Shown: positions 1-7,591, numbered from the stretch's first letter. The stretch is DNA of 64,000 nt from DASZTV01 sp035547515 (GCA_035547515.1 DASZUS010000086.1:75829-139828), one strand, 5' to 3'. The notes: generated from the letters alone by a model not told the origin. Translations and numbers: made by a program.

Positions 1-1
1 G

Positions 2-589
2 AGCCCGTCACCGCCCGCCGAGCCGACCAACGAGCAGGCCCGCGTCATGGCCGCGGTCAAGGCTGCCCAGGATGGCGACGGCGAGGCCTTCGGCCAGCTC
101 TACGACGCCTACGCCGACCTCGTGCACCGCTACATCTCGTACCGGGTGAACAACCACGCGCTGGCAGAGGACCTGACCAGCGAGACGTTCCTGCGCGCCC
201 TGCGCCGGATCTCGTCGTTCACCTGGCAGGGGCGCGACTTCGGCGCCTGGCTGGTCACGATCGCCCGCAATCTCATTGCCGACCACTACAAGTCCAGCCG
301 CCACAAGCTCGAGCACTCCACCGCCGACTTGATCGAGGCCGGGGCGGAGCGCCAGGAGGACGGGCCCGAGAACGAGGTGCTGGCCGGCATCACCAACGAC
401 GCGCTGCTCGCCGCCGTACGCCGGCTGGGTCACGACCAGCAGGAGTGCATCGTGCTGCGGTTCCTGCAGGGCCTTTCGGTCGCGGAGACCGCCGCGATCC
501 TCGGCAAGAACGAAGGCGCCGTGAAGGCGCTCCAGTACCGGGCGGTCAAGGCTCTCGGCCGCCTGCTCCCGGAGGACCTGGTCGCGTGA
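2..589 (+). CDS. bldN: BldN-like ECF sigma factor, 5' end cut by window edge
   Basis: An ECF sigma factor that would bind core RNA polymerase and select promoters of development or surface genes. The frame stays open to the left edge, so the gene starts outside the window; the first in-window start codon is ATG 47, but homology-like sequence already begins there, so the true start is probably upstream. Region 2 carries FTWQGRDFGAWLVTIARNL and region 4 the helix-turn-helix LSVAETAAILGKNEGAVK. From memory both blocks are very close to Streptomyces BldN, which has an N-terminal pro-region. The stop overlaps the next gene's GTG by four bases (GTGA), the usual translational coupling of a sigma with its anti-sigma. 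The gene symbol is by resemblance and not proven orthology. Confidence 0.85.
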   Translation, partial: SPSPPAEPTNEQARVMAAVKAAQDGDGEAFGQLYDAYADLVHRYISYRVNNHALAEDLTSETFLRALRRISSFTWQGRDFGAWLVTIARNLIADHYKSSRHKLEHSTADLIEAGAERQEDGPENEVLAGITNDALLAAVRRLGHDQQECIVLRFLQGLSVAETAAILGKNEGAVKALQYRAVKALGRLLPEDLVA

Positions 590-1575
590 CGAACACCATC
601 GAGCGCTTCGCGCAGCTCATCGACCTCGACTCCCCGCCGGACTACCTCGACGGCGGAGACCCGCGGATGCGGCCGGCCGTGGAAATCGCCGCCGCGCTTC
701 GGCATGCCGCGACCGTCGCCGCACCGCCGCCGATGTCGGAGTCGACCAAGCGCGCGATGCGCCAGCAGCTCGTCGCGGCCGCGTCGGCGCCGCCGGCGGA
801 GAGCGCGGTGCGCAAGATCAGCCGCCGGGTCACGACGCTGATCGGGTCGGTCGTCATCGTCACCTCGGTCGCCGGGGTCGGTGTCGCCGCCGCGAGGGCC
901 CTTCCCGGCTCGCCGTTCTACGACATCAAGCGCGCCACTGAGGCGGTCCAGCTCTGGGTCACCTCGGGTGAAGCCGCGAAGGGTCAGCGTCACCTCGAGT
1001 TCGCCGAGACCCGGCTCGCGGAGGCCTCCCGGCTGCCCGCCAGCTCGCCGTACCTCGCCTCGACGTTGAAGGCTATGGACGACGAGGTACGCCAAGCCAA
1101 CACGGACCTGGTGCAGGACTACCGCAAAACCGGCGACGTCACGCCCCTTGCCGACCTGGTGAAGTTCGCCCGGGGGCAGGCGGACAAGCTCGCCGTGCTC
1201 GGCTCGACCCTGCCCGCGTCGCTGCACCAGGAGGCGAGCTACTCCGCGAACCTGCTGACCGGAGTCACGCAAGAGGTCCGCTCGCTGACGATCGGCGTCT
1301 GCCAGCAGTGCGCTCCAGGCGCTGCCCCGTCCAGCACGCCGGTGCCGACCCTCGCGCCGAGCCCCACCCCGTCGACGCATCCGACCGGGACGCGTCCGGC
1401 AAGCAAGCCGACGGGCTCGTCTCCCGCGACATCGCCCAAGCCCGCTGCGACAGGCCCCCTGAAGGGCATCCTGCCGCCGTTGCCGTCCGGCAGCGCCAAC
1501 AAGGTCCTGCCACTGCCGGAGCTGACCCCGGTGCCGCTGCTCTCTTCCCTGGCGCAGCTGCTTACTGGCGGCTGA
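586..1575 (+). CDS. rsbN: RsbN-like membrane anti-sigma factor (DUF5667-type)
   Basis: Likely membrane-anchored inhibitor of the sigma factor encoded directly upstream. The protein is 329 residues from GTG 586: a cytoplasmic N-terminal part of about 83 residues that would hold the sigma factor, one membrane segment at about 84-103 (LIGSVVIVTSVAGVGVAAA), then an extracellular region beginning LPGSPFYDIKRATEAVQL, typical of DUF5667. The C-terminal third is rich in Pro, Thr and Ser, as in wall-spanning linkers. The start is fixed by the GTGA overlap; longer upstream starts would run inside the sigma gene. A strong terminator follows, so the pair is a two-gene unit. The function rests on position and architecture, since anti-sigma N-domains diverge quickly. 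Confidence 0.8.
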   Translation: MTNTIERFAQLIDLDSPPDYLDGGDPRMRPAVEIAAALRHAATVAAPPPMSESTKRAMRQQLVAAASAPPAESAVRKISRRVTTLIGSVVIVTSVAGVGVAAARALPGSPFYDIKRATEAVQLWVTSGEAAKGQRHLEFAETRLAEASRLPASSPYLASTLKAMDDEVRQANTDLVQDYRKTGDVTPLADLVKFARGQADKLAVLGSTLPASLHQEASYSANLLTGVTQEVRSLTIGVCQQCAPGAAPSSTPVPTLAPSPTPSTHPTGTRPASKPTGSSPATSPKPAATGPLKGILPPLPSGSANKVLPLPELTPVPLLSSLAQLLTGG

Positions 1576-1592
1576 GCGCCGCTTCCCCGACC

Positions 1593-1630
1593 GTCGCCCC
1601 GGCATCCCAGCGCCGGGGCGACTTTTTTGT
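1593..1630 (+). terminator. Intrinsic terminator after the sigma/anti-sigma pair
   Basis: A perfect 11-bp stem (GTCGCCCCGGC at 1593-1603 with GCCGGGGCGAC at 1612-1622) and 8-nt loop is followed at once by TTTTTTGT. This is a textbook Rho-independent terminator 17 bases after the anti-sigma stop codon. It separates that transcript from the surface-protein gene, which therefore needs its own promoter. Confidence 0.95.
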
Positions 1631-1654
1631 GCGCAAAAGCGCCGGTTCCCGGCG

Positions 1655-1682
1655 CGTCACCCGTGAGCGGGTCGGTCGTTGT
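1655..1682 (+). promoter_or_regulatory. Candidate BldN-type promoter of the LPXTG protein gene
   Basis: CGTCAC (1655-1660), 16 bases, then CGTTGT (1677-1682). From memory the Streptomyces BldN consensus is CGTAAC-N16-CGTTGA, so each hexamer has one mismatch and the spacing is exact. It lies just after the terminator and about 70 bases before the ATG at 1751, leaving a leader with a good Shine-Dalgarno. Two short inverted repeats (CACCCGT 1658-1664 with ACGGGTG 1684-1690; GCGGCG 1691-1696 with CGCCGC 1703-1708) overlap or follow it. Target assignment is inference. Confidence 0.55.
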
Positions 1683-1750
1683 GACGGGTGGCGGCGCCCA
1701 GTCGCCGCGCACGCACATCCGGTCCGCCGGACCTTCATGGAGGTAATGGC

Positions 1751-3190
1751 ATGCCCAGCATGAGAACGCGTCGAGGCGCTGCCCTCGGCGTCCTTGCGCT
1801 TGCCAGCACGACGACGTTGGCGGCAGTGGCCGCCACACCGGCGGCGGCTGCGAGCTCGACGACCAAGGCTCCGGCGTACTACGCCGGCGCGGCTCAGGGG
1901 AATGCGCTCGGCTTGAGCATCGACCTTCCGGTCAAGCTCCCCCTGCTGCCCAACCCGCTCAGCCTCAACCTGATCCACCTCGAGGGCAAGACGGTTCACG
2001 ACCCGCTGCACCTCGCGGGTACGACGTCAGCCATCTCCAACGCGACCGCCAGCCTCGTCACCGGCAGCCTGGTCGACGCGCTGCAGAACACGCTTCACGT
2101 CAACCTCAACCGCACGGCGAACGTCGCGCTCAACGGTCTGGCCCACCAGGAGACCTCGCTGCTCGACATCCCGGCGAAGCCGCTCGCCGACCTGTCGATC
2201 GGTGACCTGGTCGCCAACCTCGTCAAGAGCACGAATGCGACGAGCTCCGGCGCGGAGTCGATCCACGCCAACATCGCCTCCGGCAACGACCTGCTGGGCG
2301 CGCAGACGGTGAGCCAGATCCAGAACCTGGTCGACTCGACCCACCTCACGGCGACCTTGCAGGGCACGGTCGACCAGGTGCTGTCGACGCTGCAGAAGGT
2401 CACCGCCACCACGCCGATCGTCGGCGACGCCGTGAACACCGTGACCAACACCGTCAACGCGGTGCTCACCAAGGTCACGAACCTGGTCAACAACCTAGGC
2501 ACGACGCCGCTGGTGAGCATCGACGTGCACTCGACCAACCAGAGCGTCACCCCGACCGCGAACGGCGTCACCTCGAACAGCTCGATGGGTCTGGTCGACC
2601 TCAACGTGCTGGGCGGCCTGCTGTCGATCAACGGGTTCCACAACTCCGCGACTGCGTTCGCCAACGGCATCGCCGGCGGCGCCAAGGCGACGGTGTCGGC
2701 GTCGAAGCCCCTGATCCAGGTCAACGCTGCTGACGCGCTGTGCGCTCAGGTCGGCGCCGACGGCATCAGCCTGTGCAACGTCGACGGGCTCGGCCTGCCG
2801 GCCGCGATCACCTCGCAGGTCAACGGCCTGCTGAAGACTCTGTCGAGCGAGATCAACCAGATCACCTCGAAGATCCTCGGCAACGTCCCGCTGATCAGCG
2901 AGACCCAGGGCTCGACGCACGTGTCCGAGGACGGCAAGAGCGCTACCGCGACCGCGCCGTCGTACAACATCTCGGTTGGTCACCTCCTGACCGTGACCCT
3001 CGGCAACGGCGTGTCGGCTTCGGCCGCGGCCCTGCAGGACAAGCCGTCGAAGGTCGTCGTGTTCCACGACCCGCAGAACACGCCGAAGACGCTGCCCTAC
3101 ACCGGCCTCAACGAGGGCCTGCTGGGCGTGCTCGCGATGGCGCTCCTGGGCGTCGCGGTGCTGGTCCGCCGCCGCCTGATGTCGCACTAG
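1751..3190 (+). CDS. Sortase-anchored (LPYTG) secreted surface protein
   Basis: A 479-residue exported protein of unknown function that would be covalently linked to peptidoglycan by a sortase. The signal peptide is about residues 1-34 (twin Arg in MRTRRG, then a hydrophobic core ending ATPAAAA). The C-terminus has LPYTG at about 448-452, a hydrophobic stretch and a basic RRR tail, the complete cell-wall sorting signal. The body is rich in Asn, Thr, Ser, Val and Leu, with few charged residues, one close pair of Cys, and long Thr/Asn-rich helices (residues about 190-260). ATG 1751 is chosen because GGAGG lies seven bases upstream and the signal peptide begins there. It follows the BldN-like sigma/anti-sigma pair and a BldN-type promoter; Streptomyces BldN drives other surface proteins, including sortase-anchored chaplins. 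No enzyme motif is visible. Confidence 0.85.
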   Translation: MPSMRTRRGAALGVLALASTTTLAAVAATPAAAASSTTKAPAYYAGAAQGNALGLSIDLPVKLPLLPNPLSLNLIHLEGKTVHDPLHLAGTTSAISNATASLVTGSLVDALQNTLHVNLNRTANVALNGLAHQETSLLDIPAKPLADLSIGDLVANLVKSTNATSSGAESIHANIASGNDLLGAQTVSQIQNLVDSTHLTATLQGTVDQVLSTLQKVTATTPIVGDAVNTVTNTVNAVLTKVTNLVNNLGTTPLVSIDVHSTNQSVTPTANGVTSNSSMGLVDLNVLGGLLSINGFHNSATAFANGIAGGAKATVSASKPLIQVNAADALCAQVGADGISLCNVDGLGLPAAITSQVNGLLKTLSSEINQITSKILGNVPLISETQGSTHVSEDGKSATATAPSYNISVGHLLTVTLGNGVSASAAALQDKPSKVVVFHDPQNTPKTLPYTGLNEGLLGVLAMALLGVAVLVRRRLMSH

Positions 3191-3205
3191 CAGTTCAGCT
3201 CGAAA

Positions 3206-3236
3206 GGAGCCCCGGCGTCGCTGACGTCGGGGCTCC
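3206..3236 (+). terminator. Hairpin terminator after the surface-protein gene
   Basis: GGAGCCCCG (3206-3214) pairs perfectly with CGGGGCTCC (3228-3236), 16 bases after the stop. Only a short TCTG follows, so it is a weak-U-tract terminator of the kind common in actinobacteria. Confidence 0.75.
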
Positions 3237-3264
3237 TCTGCGTTGCGACACGCCCCGATCCGCC

Positions 3265-3270
3265 TACGCT
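3265..3270 (+). promoter_or_regulatory. Leaderless -10 element (TACGCT)
   Basis: TACGCT ends six bases before the ATG at 3277 and there is no Shine-Dalgarno between them. In actinobacteria a TANNNT hexamer at this distance puts the transcription start on or next to the start codon, giving a leaderless mRNA. Confidence 0.6.
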
Positions 3271-3276
3271 TGCGGC

Positions 3277-4143
3277 ATGGCGGCGCGAGCGCGTTCCCGG
3301 CAGAGCGCCATCGAGGCGGGGATGGCATCGGCGGCGGCCGCGGAGGTCGAGGCCTCGCTCACCGTGCCGCTGGATCCGAAGGCCGCCGGCTTCTTCGACG
3401 TCGACAACACGATGATGCAGGGCGCGTCGATCTACCACTTCGCCCGTGGCCTCGCGGCGCGTGACTTCTTCACCTGGCGCGATCTCGCTGCCTTCGCGTG
3501 GAAGCAGGTGGCGTTCCGCCTCAAGGGCGTCGAGGATCCGGCCCACATGGAGCAGGCGAAGGAAGCGGCGCTCGGGTTCGTCGCCGGGCACAGCGTCGAG
3601 GAGGTCGTCGGGCTCGGCGAGGAGATCTACGACGACCTGATGGCGGACAAGATCTGGTCGGGCACCCGCGCGCTCGCGCAGCTGCACCTCGACGCCGGTC
3701 AGCGGGTGTGGCTGGTCACCGCGGCCCCGGCGGAGCTCGCCTCGCTGCTTGCCCGCCGGCTCGGGCTGACCGGCGCACTCGGCACCGTCTCGGAGGTCAA
3801 GGACGGCATCTACACCGGGCGGCTGGTCGGTGAGCCGCTGCACGGTCCCGCCAAGGCGGAGGCGATCACTGCGCTAGCCGAGAAGGAAGGCCTCGACCTG
3901 TCGCAGTGCTCGGCGTACTCCGACTCGGCCAACGACCTGCCGATGCTCTCGCTGGTGGGCCACCCGGTCGCGGTGAACCCGGACGCGACCCTGAAGCGGA
4001 TCGCGAAGGAGAACGACTGGGAGATTCGCGACTTCCGGACCGGCCGCAAGGCGGCCCGGATCGGCGTACCGGCGGCGGCGAGCGCCGGAGCGGTCGCCGG
4101 CGGGATCGCCGTCGGGCTGAGCATGAGGCGCAACCGCCGCTAA
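3277..4143 (+). CDS. HAD-IB family phosphatase (SerB-like fold)
   Basis: A 288-residue haloacid-dehalogenase phosphatase acting on a small phospho-compound that cannot be named from sequence. Motif I is FFDVDNTMMQG (nucleophile Asp and second Asp), motif II VTAAP, motif III a Lys in HGPAKAEA, motif IV SDSANDLPML binding Mg2+. The helical cap between motifs I and II (about residues 60-140) fits HAD subfamily IB, related to phosphoserine phosphatase. The last 25 residues (AAASAGAVAGGIAVGLSM then basic residues) could be a weak membrane anchor. ATG 3277 is supported by the leaderless -10 just upstream. From memory similar proteins sit beside bldN in other actinobacteria. Confidence 0.85.
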   Translation: MAARARSRQSAIEAGMASAAAAEVEASLTVPLDPKAAGFFDVDNTMMQGASIYHFARGLAARDFFTWRDLAAFAWKQVAFRLKGVEDPAHMEQAKEAALGFVAGHSVEEVVGLGEEIYDDLMADKIWSGTRALAQLHLDAGQRVWLVTAAPAELASLLARRLGLTGALGTVSEVKDGIYTGRLVGEPLHGPAKAEAITALAEKEGLDLSQCSAYSDSANDLPMLSLVGHPVAVNPDATLKRIAKENDWEIRDFRTGRKAARIGVPAAASAGAVAGGIAVGLSMRRNRR

Positions 4144-4231
4144 CGCGCCCGAGCCCTTCGCCGACACCAACCCTTTTGGCCGCAAAACACGCGGGAGACG
4201 CCCAAACAGTTGGTCTCGCCGCATCCGCGCA

Positions 4232-4570
4232 CTAGCGAGCCACTTCGATGAGCTCGATCGAGTTGCCGTCCGGGTCCTCACAGCGCGCCTTCCGGCCGGC
4301 GTCACCGACCGGCGCAACAGCGCCGAACGTGACACCGCGCTCGGTCACCTCGGCGATCGTCTCCTCGAGATGGGTGACACAAATCGTGACCAGGCTGTTG
4401 CCAGCGCGCGCGGCGTCGCAGACGAGATACAGCCAACCGCCGTCAGTGATGCGCCACATGACCTCGTCCTCGTTGGGGACAATGTCCGGCCCGCGCCCGA
4501 ACAAGCGCTCATACCACTCAGACGCACGCTGAAGCTCTCGAACTCGTACGCCGGCAAACAGCACTTCCAT
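4232..4570 (-). CDS. VOC-fold (glyoxalase/bleomycin-resistance-like) protein
   Basis: A single vicinal-oxygen-chelate domain of 112 residues, with the typical start FAGVRVRELQRASEWYERLFG and ending in EDPDGNSIELIEV, where the Glu would be a metal ligand. Such proteins dimerise and act as lyases, isomerases, dioxygenases or ligand binders; the substrate is not predictable. I start at ATG 4570 because family members normally begin a few residues before the first strand; a GTG at 4585 would add five residues. No good ribosome binding site was seen for either. It stands alone, convergent with the HAD gene. Confidence 0.75.
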   Translation of the reverse strand: MEVLFAGVRVRELQRASEWYERLFGRGPDIVPNEDEVMWRITDGGWLYLVCDAARAGNSLVTICVTHLEETIAEVTERGVTFGAVAPVGDAGRKARCEDPDGNSIELIEVAR

Positions 4571-4653
4571 CGGCACGGCCCGCACATTGCCACATTCGCA
4601 TTCGCGGGCTCCGCGATTGCTTGGGAGGCTCGCGGACGTGTGACCATCTCGAA

Positions 4654-4899
4654 ATGAAGCTTTGGCACCGTCTACGGCGCAGTGACCGCCGAATCATGGA
4701 GGGTCCGGTCGGCTGGGTTCTGCCCGGCGGCATTGCATACAAGCTGGGGCGCCGGAGCGGGCTCAGGGACACCGACCCGCGCTGGCGCCGTTGGCCGTTC
4801 CTGGGCGGGTTGCTCGACGGCTGGAACTACAACGTCGGCCGCGAGCGCAGCCTCCGCGAACGGAGCGCACGGAACGATCCGGATGGTCCCACGCCGTAG
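4654..4899 (+). CDS. Small hypothetical protein, Trp/Arg-rich
   Basis: An 81-residue open frame from ATG 4654 with GC-rich third positions like the neighbouring genes, which argues for real coding. It contains GWVLPGGIAYKLGRRSGL and FLGGLLDGWNYNVGRE, with several Trp and Tyr and many basic residues. I do not recognise a family. A TTG 33 bases upstream would extend it. The next 130 bases, up to the hairpin at 5032, hold nothing convincing on either strand. Confidence 0.4.
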   Translation: MKLWHRLRRSDRRIMEGPVGWVLPGGIAYKLGRRSGLRDTDPRWRRWPFLGGLLDGWNYNVGRERSLRERSARNDPDGPTP

Positions 4900-5031
4900 C
4901 GGGCGGAATGAGCAGTGCCCCAGACGACCGTGAGGCCTCGTCAAGACTGCAGCGACGAACGAGATCGCAAGCGCAACGCCGACACCGACGATCACCGCTG
5001 CGGCAAGGTGCGCCCCCGCTGCGCGCTGGCC

Positions 5032-5079
5032 GGTTGTGAGCCAAGCGCCGCGTCCCAGCGCGGCGCACGCCTCACAACC
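5032..5079 (-). terminator. Long interrupted hairpin at the end of the acyltransferase operon
   Basis: Outer arms GGTTGTGAG (5032-5040) and CTCACAACC (5071-5079) and inner arms GCGCCGCG (5045-5052) and CGCGGCGC (5059-5066) form one 48-base hairpin beginning at the acyltransferase stop. There is no U tract, so it is a structure-only terminator or 3'-end stabiliser. Confidence 0.6.
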
Positions 5080-6047
5080 TAGAAGAAGACGGACTTGCGG
5101 GCTAGCAGGAGCTTGTAGAGGGTCTGCTGGATGACCTCGCGGACCTGGTCGGTCAGGTTGAAGACCAGCATCGGGTCGTCGGCACCCTCAGGCCCGATCT
5201 TGTCGGTCCCGATCGGCTCGCCGAACTCGATGATCCACTTCGACGGCAGCGGGATCATGCCGAGCGGACCCAGCCACGGGAAGAACGGCGTGATCGGCAG
5301 GTACGGTAGACCCAGCGCGCGAGCGACCGCCGGGATGTTGCCGACCAGCGGATAGATCTCCTCGGCGCCCACGATCGAGCACGGGATGATCGGTACGCCG
5401 GACCGCAGCGCCGCCGACACGAACCCGCCGCGACCGAACCGCTGCAGCTTGTAGCGCTCGCGGTAGGGCTTGCCGATCCCCTTGAAGCCTTCCGGCCAGA
5501 CACCGACCAGCTCGCCAGCCTTCATCAGCCGCTCGGCGTCCTCGTTGCACGCCAGCGTGGCGCCGGACTTGCGCGCCATCGGAGCAACGATCGGCATCGT
5601 GAACACCAGATCCGCAGCGAGCATGCGCAGGTGCCGCTTCGCCGGGTGGTGGTCGTGGAGCGCCAGCGTGGTCATCGCCGAGTCGACCGGGATGGTGCCG
5701 GAGTGGTTCGCGACGATCAGCGCGCCGCCCTCGGCGGGCACGTTCTCCATGCCGCGGACCTCGACGCGGAAGTACTTCTCGTAGATCGGCCGCAACACCG
5801 CAAGGATGAGGGTGTCGGTGAGGTCCGGGTCGAACCCGAAGTCGTCGACCGGGAAGTCGCCGGTGATCCGCCGGCGCAGGAACGCCAGACCCGACGCCAG
5901 CTTGCGCTCGAGGTCGGAGACCTCAGGCGCCGGCGCCTGCGAGACCGGCGCGACCTCACCCGCTCCTGCACGGGTACGTCGACGGCGCGGCCCGCCTTCG
6001 GACCCGCCGTCGAGCGGGATGACAGTGGCCTCAGGCACGTCCACCAC
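5079..6047 (-). CDS. PlsC-type lysophospholipid acyltransferase family protein
   Basis: A membrane-associated acyltransferase of about 322 residues, probably moving an acyl chain to a phospholipid or glycolipid acceptor at the inner membrane. The acceptor block NHSGTIPVD and the later block VWPEGFKGIGKPY match the two catalytic or substrate-binding motifs of the family; the His-Asp spacing is longer than the classic HX4D, as in the actinobacterial subgroup. The first 60 residues are charged (GGPRRRRTRAG) and look disordered. The start is uncertain: GTG codons at 6047, 6044 and 6038 are possible, all overlapping the 3' end of the SDR gene upstream, so the two are probably coupled. Confidence 0.8.
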   Translation of the reverse strand: MVDVPEATVIPLDGGSEGGPRRRRTRAGAGEVAPVSQAPAPEVSDLERKLASGLAFLRRRITGDFPVDDFGFDPDLTDTLILAVLRPIYEKYFRVEVRGMENVPAEGGALIVANHSGTIPVDSAMTTLALHDHHPAKRHLRMLAADLVFTMPIVAPMARKSGATLACNEDAERLMKAGELVGVWPEGFKGIGKPYRERYKLQRFGRGGFVSAALRSGVPIIPCSIVGAEEIYPLVGNIPAVARALGLPYLPITPFFPWLGPLGMIPLPSKWIIEFGEPIGTDKIGPEGADDPMLVFNLTDQVREVIQQTLYKLLLARKSVFF

Positions 6048-7068
6048 CGAGACTGCCCGCGAAGCCGGCAACCAGCCGGCCGACGGACTCGATCTTGTCG
6101 GGGTCGACGACGGGCTCCAGCCCGCTGCCCTCGACGAAGTCGTCGAAGGCAGCCAACGTGCTGAACCGCGGCACGTACCCGAAGTCCTCGCGAAGTCGGG
6201 TGGTGTCGACGCCGCGACCGAACTGCAGGAACAGCAGCTGCTCCGGCGAGAAGTCGACGAGCCCGGTACGGCGGAACATCGAGCCCACGAAGGAGACCGC
6301 CGGCGACGGGAACGGCACCGACATCCGCCCAGCACGCCGGATCGCCTGTGAGAGGAGCATCACCCCGTCACCGGCCACGTTGAACGTCCCGCGATGGTCT
6401 TCGACCACCGCGCGTCGCAGTACCTCCAGTCCGTCGTCGACATGCACGAACTGGATGCGCGGGTCGAAGCCGAGCACCTTGGGAACGACGGGCAGCGCGA
6501 AGTAGCGGGTCAGTGGGGTGTCGATGCTGGGGCCGATGAAGTTCGCGAAGCGGAGCAGGGCGACATCGACATCCGGGCGCCGACGGCCGAGCCCGCGGAC
6601 GTACCCCTCGACCTCGACCGAGTCCTTGCCGTATCCGGAGCCCGGCAGCCGCCGGGGCTCCATGTTCTCCGTGAACAGCGCCGGGTCACGCGACGAGGAC
6701 CCGTAGACGGCGGTGGTCGACTTCACGACCAGCTTGCGGACGCTCGGCGCCTTCTGGCACGCGGCCAGCAGCTGCATCGTGCCGATGACGTTGATCTCTT
6801 TCATCGCCGTACGCCCGCCTGCGCCGTACGGCGTCGCGATGACGCTCATGTGCACGACGGTGTCGACCTGAGCCGAGGCGATGACCTTGGCGATGATCGG
6901 GTTGCGGATGTCGGCCCGCACGAACTCGGTCCGCCCGACGTCAGCTCGCGGCGGTACGACGTCGACGCCGATCAGCCGCTCGATCGACTCGTCCCGGGAC
7001 AGCTCGGCGGCCAGCCGGCCCCCGAGATACCGCGAGACGCCGGTGATGAGGACAACCCGGGCGCTCAT
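6031..7068 (-). CDS. Atypical NAD-dependent epimerase/dehydratase (SDR) protein
   Basis: A 345-residue extended short-chain dehydrogenase/reductase. The N-terminal Rossmann motif is ITGVSRYLGGRLA and the NAD-binding Asp lies in IGVDVVPP. The block expected to hold the catalytic YxxxK reads GSGYGKDSVEVEG: Tyr is present but the Lys four residues later is Ser, so normal SDR catalysis is doubtful. From memory this deviation is shared by close actinobacterial relatives, suggesting a binding or structural role, perhaps with the acyltransferase encoded downstream. ATG 7068 is supported by a leaderless -10 element. Confidence 0.8.
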   Translation of the reverse strand: MSARVVLITGVSRYLGGRLAAELSRDESIERLIGVDVVPPRADVGRTEFVRADIRNPIIAKVIASAQVDTVVHMSVIATPYGAGGRTAMKEINVIGTMQLLAACQKAPSVRKLVVKSTTAVYGSSSRDPALFTENMEPRRLPGSGYGKDSVEVEGYVRGLGRRRPDVDVALLRFANFIGPSIDTPLTRYFALPVVPKVLGFDPRIQFVHVDDGLEVLRRAVVEDHRGTFNVAGDGVMLLSQAIRRAGRMSVPFPSPAVSFVGSMFRRTGLVDFSPEQLLFLQFGRGVDTTRLREDFGYVPRFSTLAAFDDFVEGSGLEPVVDPDKIESVGRLVAGFAGSLGGGRA

Positions 7069-7075
7069 CCCCCAA

Positions 7076-7081
7076 AGGGTA
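7076..7081 (-). promoter_or_regulatory. Leaderless -10 element (TACCCT) of the SDR gene
   Basis: Read on the minus strand, TACCCT is separated from the ATG at 7068 by seven bases. No ribosome binding site fits between them. The SDR-acyltransferase pair would thus have its own promoter even though it lies downstream of the HTH and bS22 genes. Confidence 0.6.
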
Positions 7082-7107
7082 CGGGCCGCCCGGTGAAGGT
7101 GAGGCGC

Positions 7108-7206
7108 CTACTTCTTGTTGCGGCGCTGAACGCGAGTCTTCTTGAGCAGCTTGCGGTGCTTCTTCTTCGCCATCCGCTTGCGACGCTTCTTGATGACCGA
7201 ACCCAC
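7108..7206 (-). CDS. Small ribosomal protein bS22 (AURKAIP1/COX24 domain)
   Basis: A 32-residue, very basic protein starting at GTG 7206 (VGSVIKKRRKRMAKKK) and ending in RRNKK. From memory it matches the mycobacterial 30S protein bS22 and the tiny Streptomyces homologue almost residue for residue; bS22 sits near the decoding centre of the small subunit. AAGG lies about seven bases before the GTG. The gene is too short for most gene finders. It lies between the excisionase-type HTH gene and the SDR gene, an arrangement I recall from other actinobacteria. Confidence 0.9.
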   Translation of the reverse strand: MGSVIKKRRKRMAKKKHRKLLKKTRVQRRNKK

Positions 7207-7281
7207 GAGCAGCCTTCTTCCTAGCCGATTTCGTTATCGAACCGGCCGTGAGGTCTCTCGATCCGGTCTCGCCGGACCAGG

Positions 7282-7485
7282 CTACCCGGCCTCGACGAAC
7301 GAGTGGCGAAGGTAGTCGTGGACCGCCTGCTCGGGCACCCGCACCGAGCGGCCCACCCGTACGGCGGGCAGCGTGCCCGCGTTGACGAGCCGGTAGACCG
7401 TCATCTTTGAGACGCGCATCACCGACGCAACCTCAGCGACCGTCAGAAAGCGCAACTCTCCGAGCCGCTCGGCTTCGGTGGCCAT
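7282..7485 (-). CDS. Excisionase/BldC-type small DNA-binding protein
   Basis: A 67-residue single-domain winged helix-turn-helix protein of the MerR/excisionase superfamily: FLTVAEVASVMRVSKMTVY is the recognition helix pair and VGRSVRVPEQAVHDYL the wing and last helix. It has no dimerisation or effector domain, so it probably binds repeated sites in series, as BldC does in Streptomyces. It is a different paralogue from BldC itself as I recall that sequence. A G-rich ribosome binding site precedes the ATG, and the promoter about 80 bases upstream contains a perfect palindrome. Confidence 0.85.
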   Translation of the reverse strand: MATEAERLGELRFLTVAEVASVMRVSKMTVYRLVNAGTLPAVRVGRSVRVPEQAVHDYLRHSFVEAG

Positions 7486-7561
7486 GCGTCAACCGCCCTC
7501 CCACGTGGCCGGCGCGCCGGCTTCCCCTCCGGCGCACGCTCCGACCGCGTGCTCAAAGGCG

Positions 7562-7591
7562 ACTGTATCGGGAGATACAGCACCGCGTCAC
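7562..7591 (-). promoter_or_regulatory. Promoter with palindromic operator upstream of the HTH gene
   Basis: On the minus strand GTGACG (7591-7586), 18 bases, then TACAGT (7567-7562) form a -35/-10 pair. A perfect inverted repeat CTGTATC-GGGA-GATACAG occupies 7563-7580, overlapping the -10 and spacer. This is the classic position for a repressor operator. The rest of 7486-7640 holds nothing else recognisable. Confidence 0.55.

Noticed and set aside
430..1605. Long minus-strand frame opposite the sigma/anti-sigma genes
   Set aside because: Arg/Gly-rich translation typical of antisense in GC-rich DNA; the plus-strand genes have clear motifs.
1630..1750. c-di-AMP or other riboswitch before the LPXTG gene
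   Set aside because: Two short hairpins exist, but no match to a riboswitch core that I can recognise; the region is better explained by a promoter.
5631..6164. Plus-strand frames opposite the acyltransferase and SDR genes
   Set aside because: Shadow frames; the minus-strand products have family motifs in the correct order.
7563..7580. LexA/SOS box, because CTGTATC-N4-GATACAG looks like the E. coli LexA site
   Set aside because: Actinobacterial LexA sites have the form CGAAC-N4-GTTCG, and the gene behind it is not an SOS gene.
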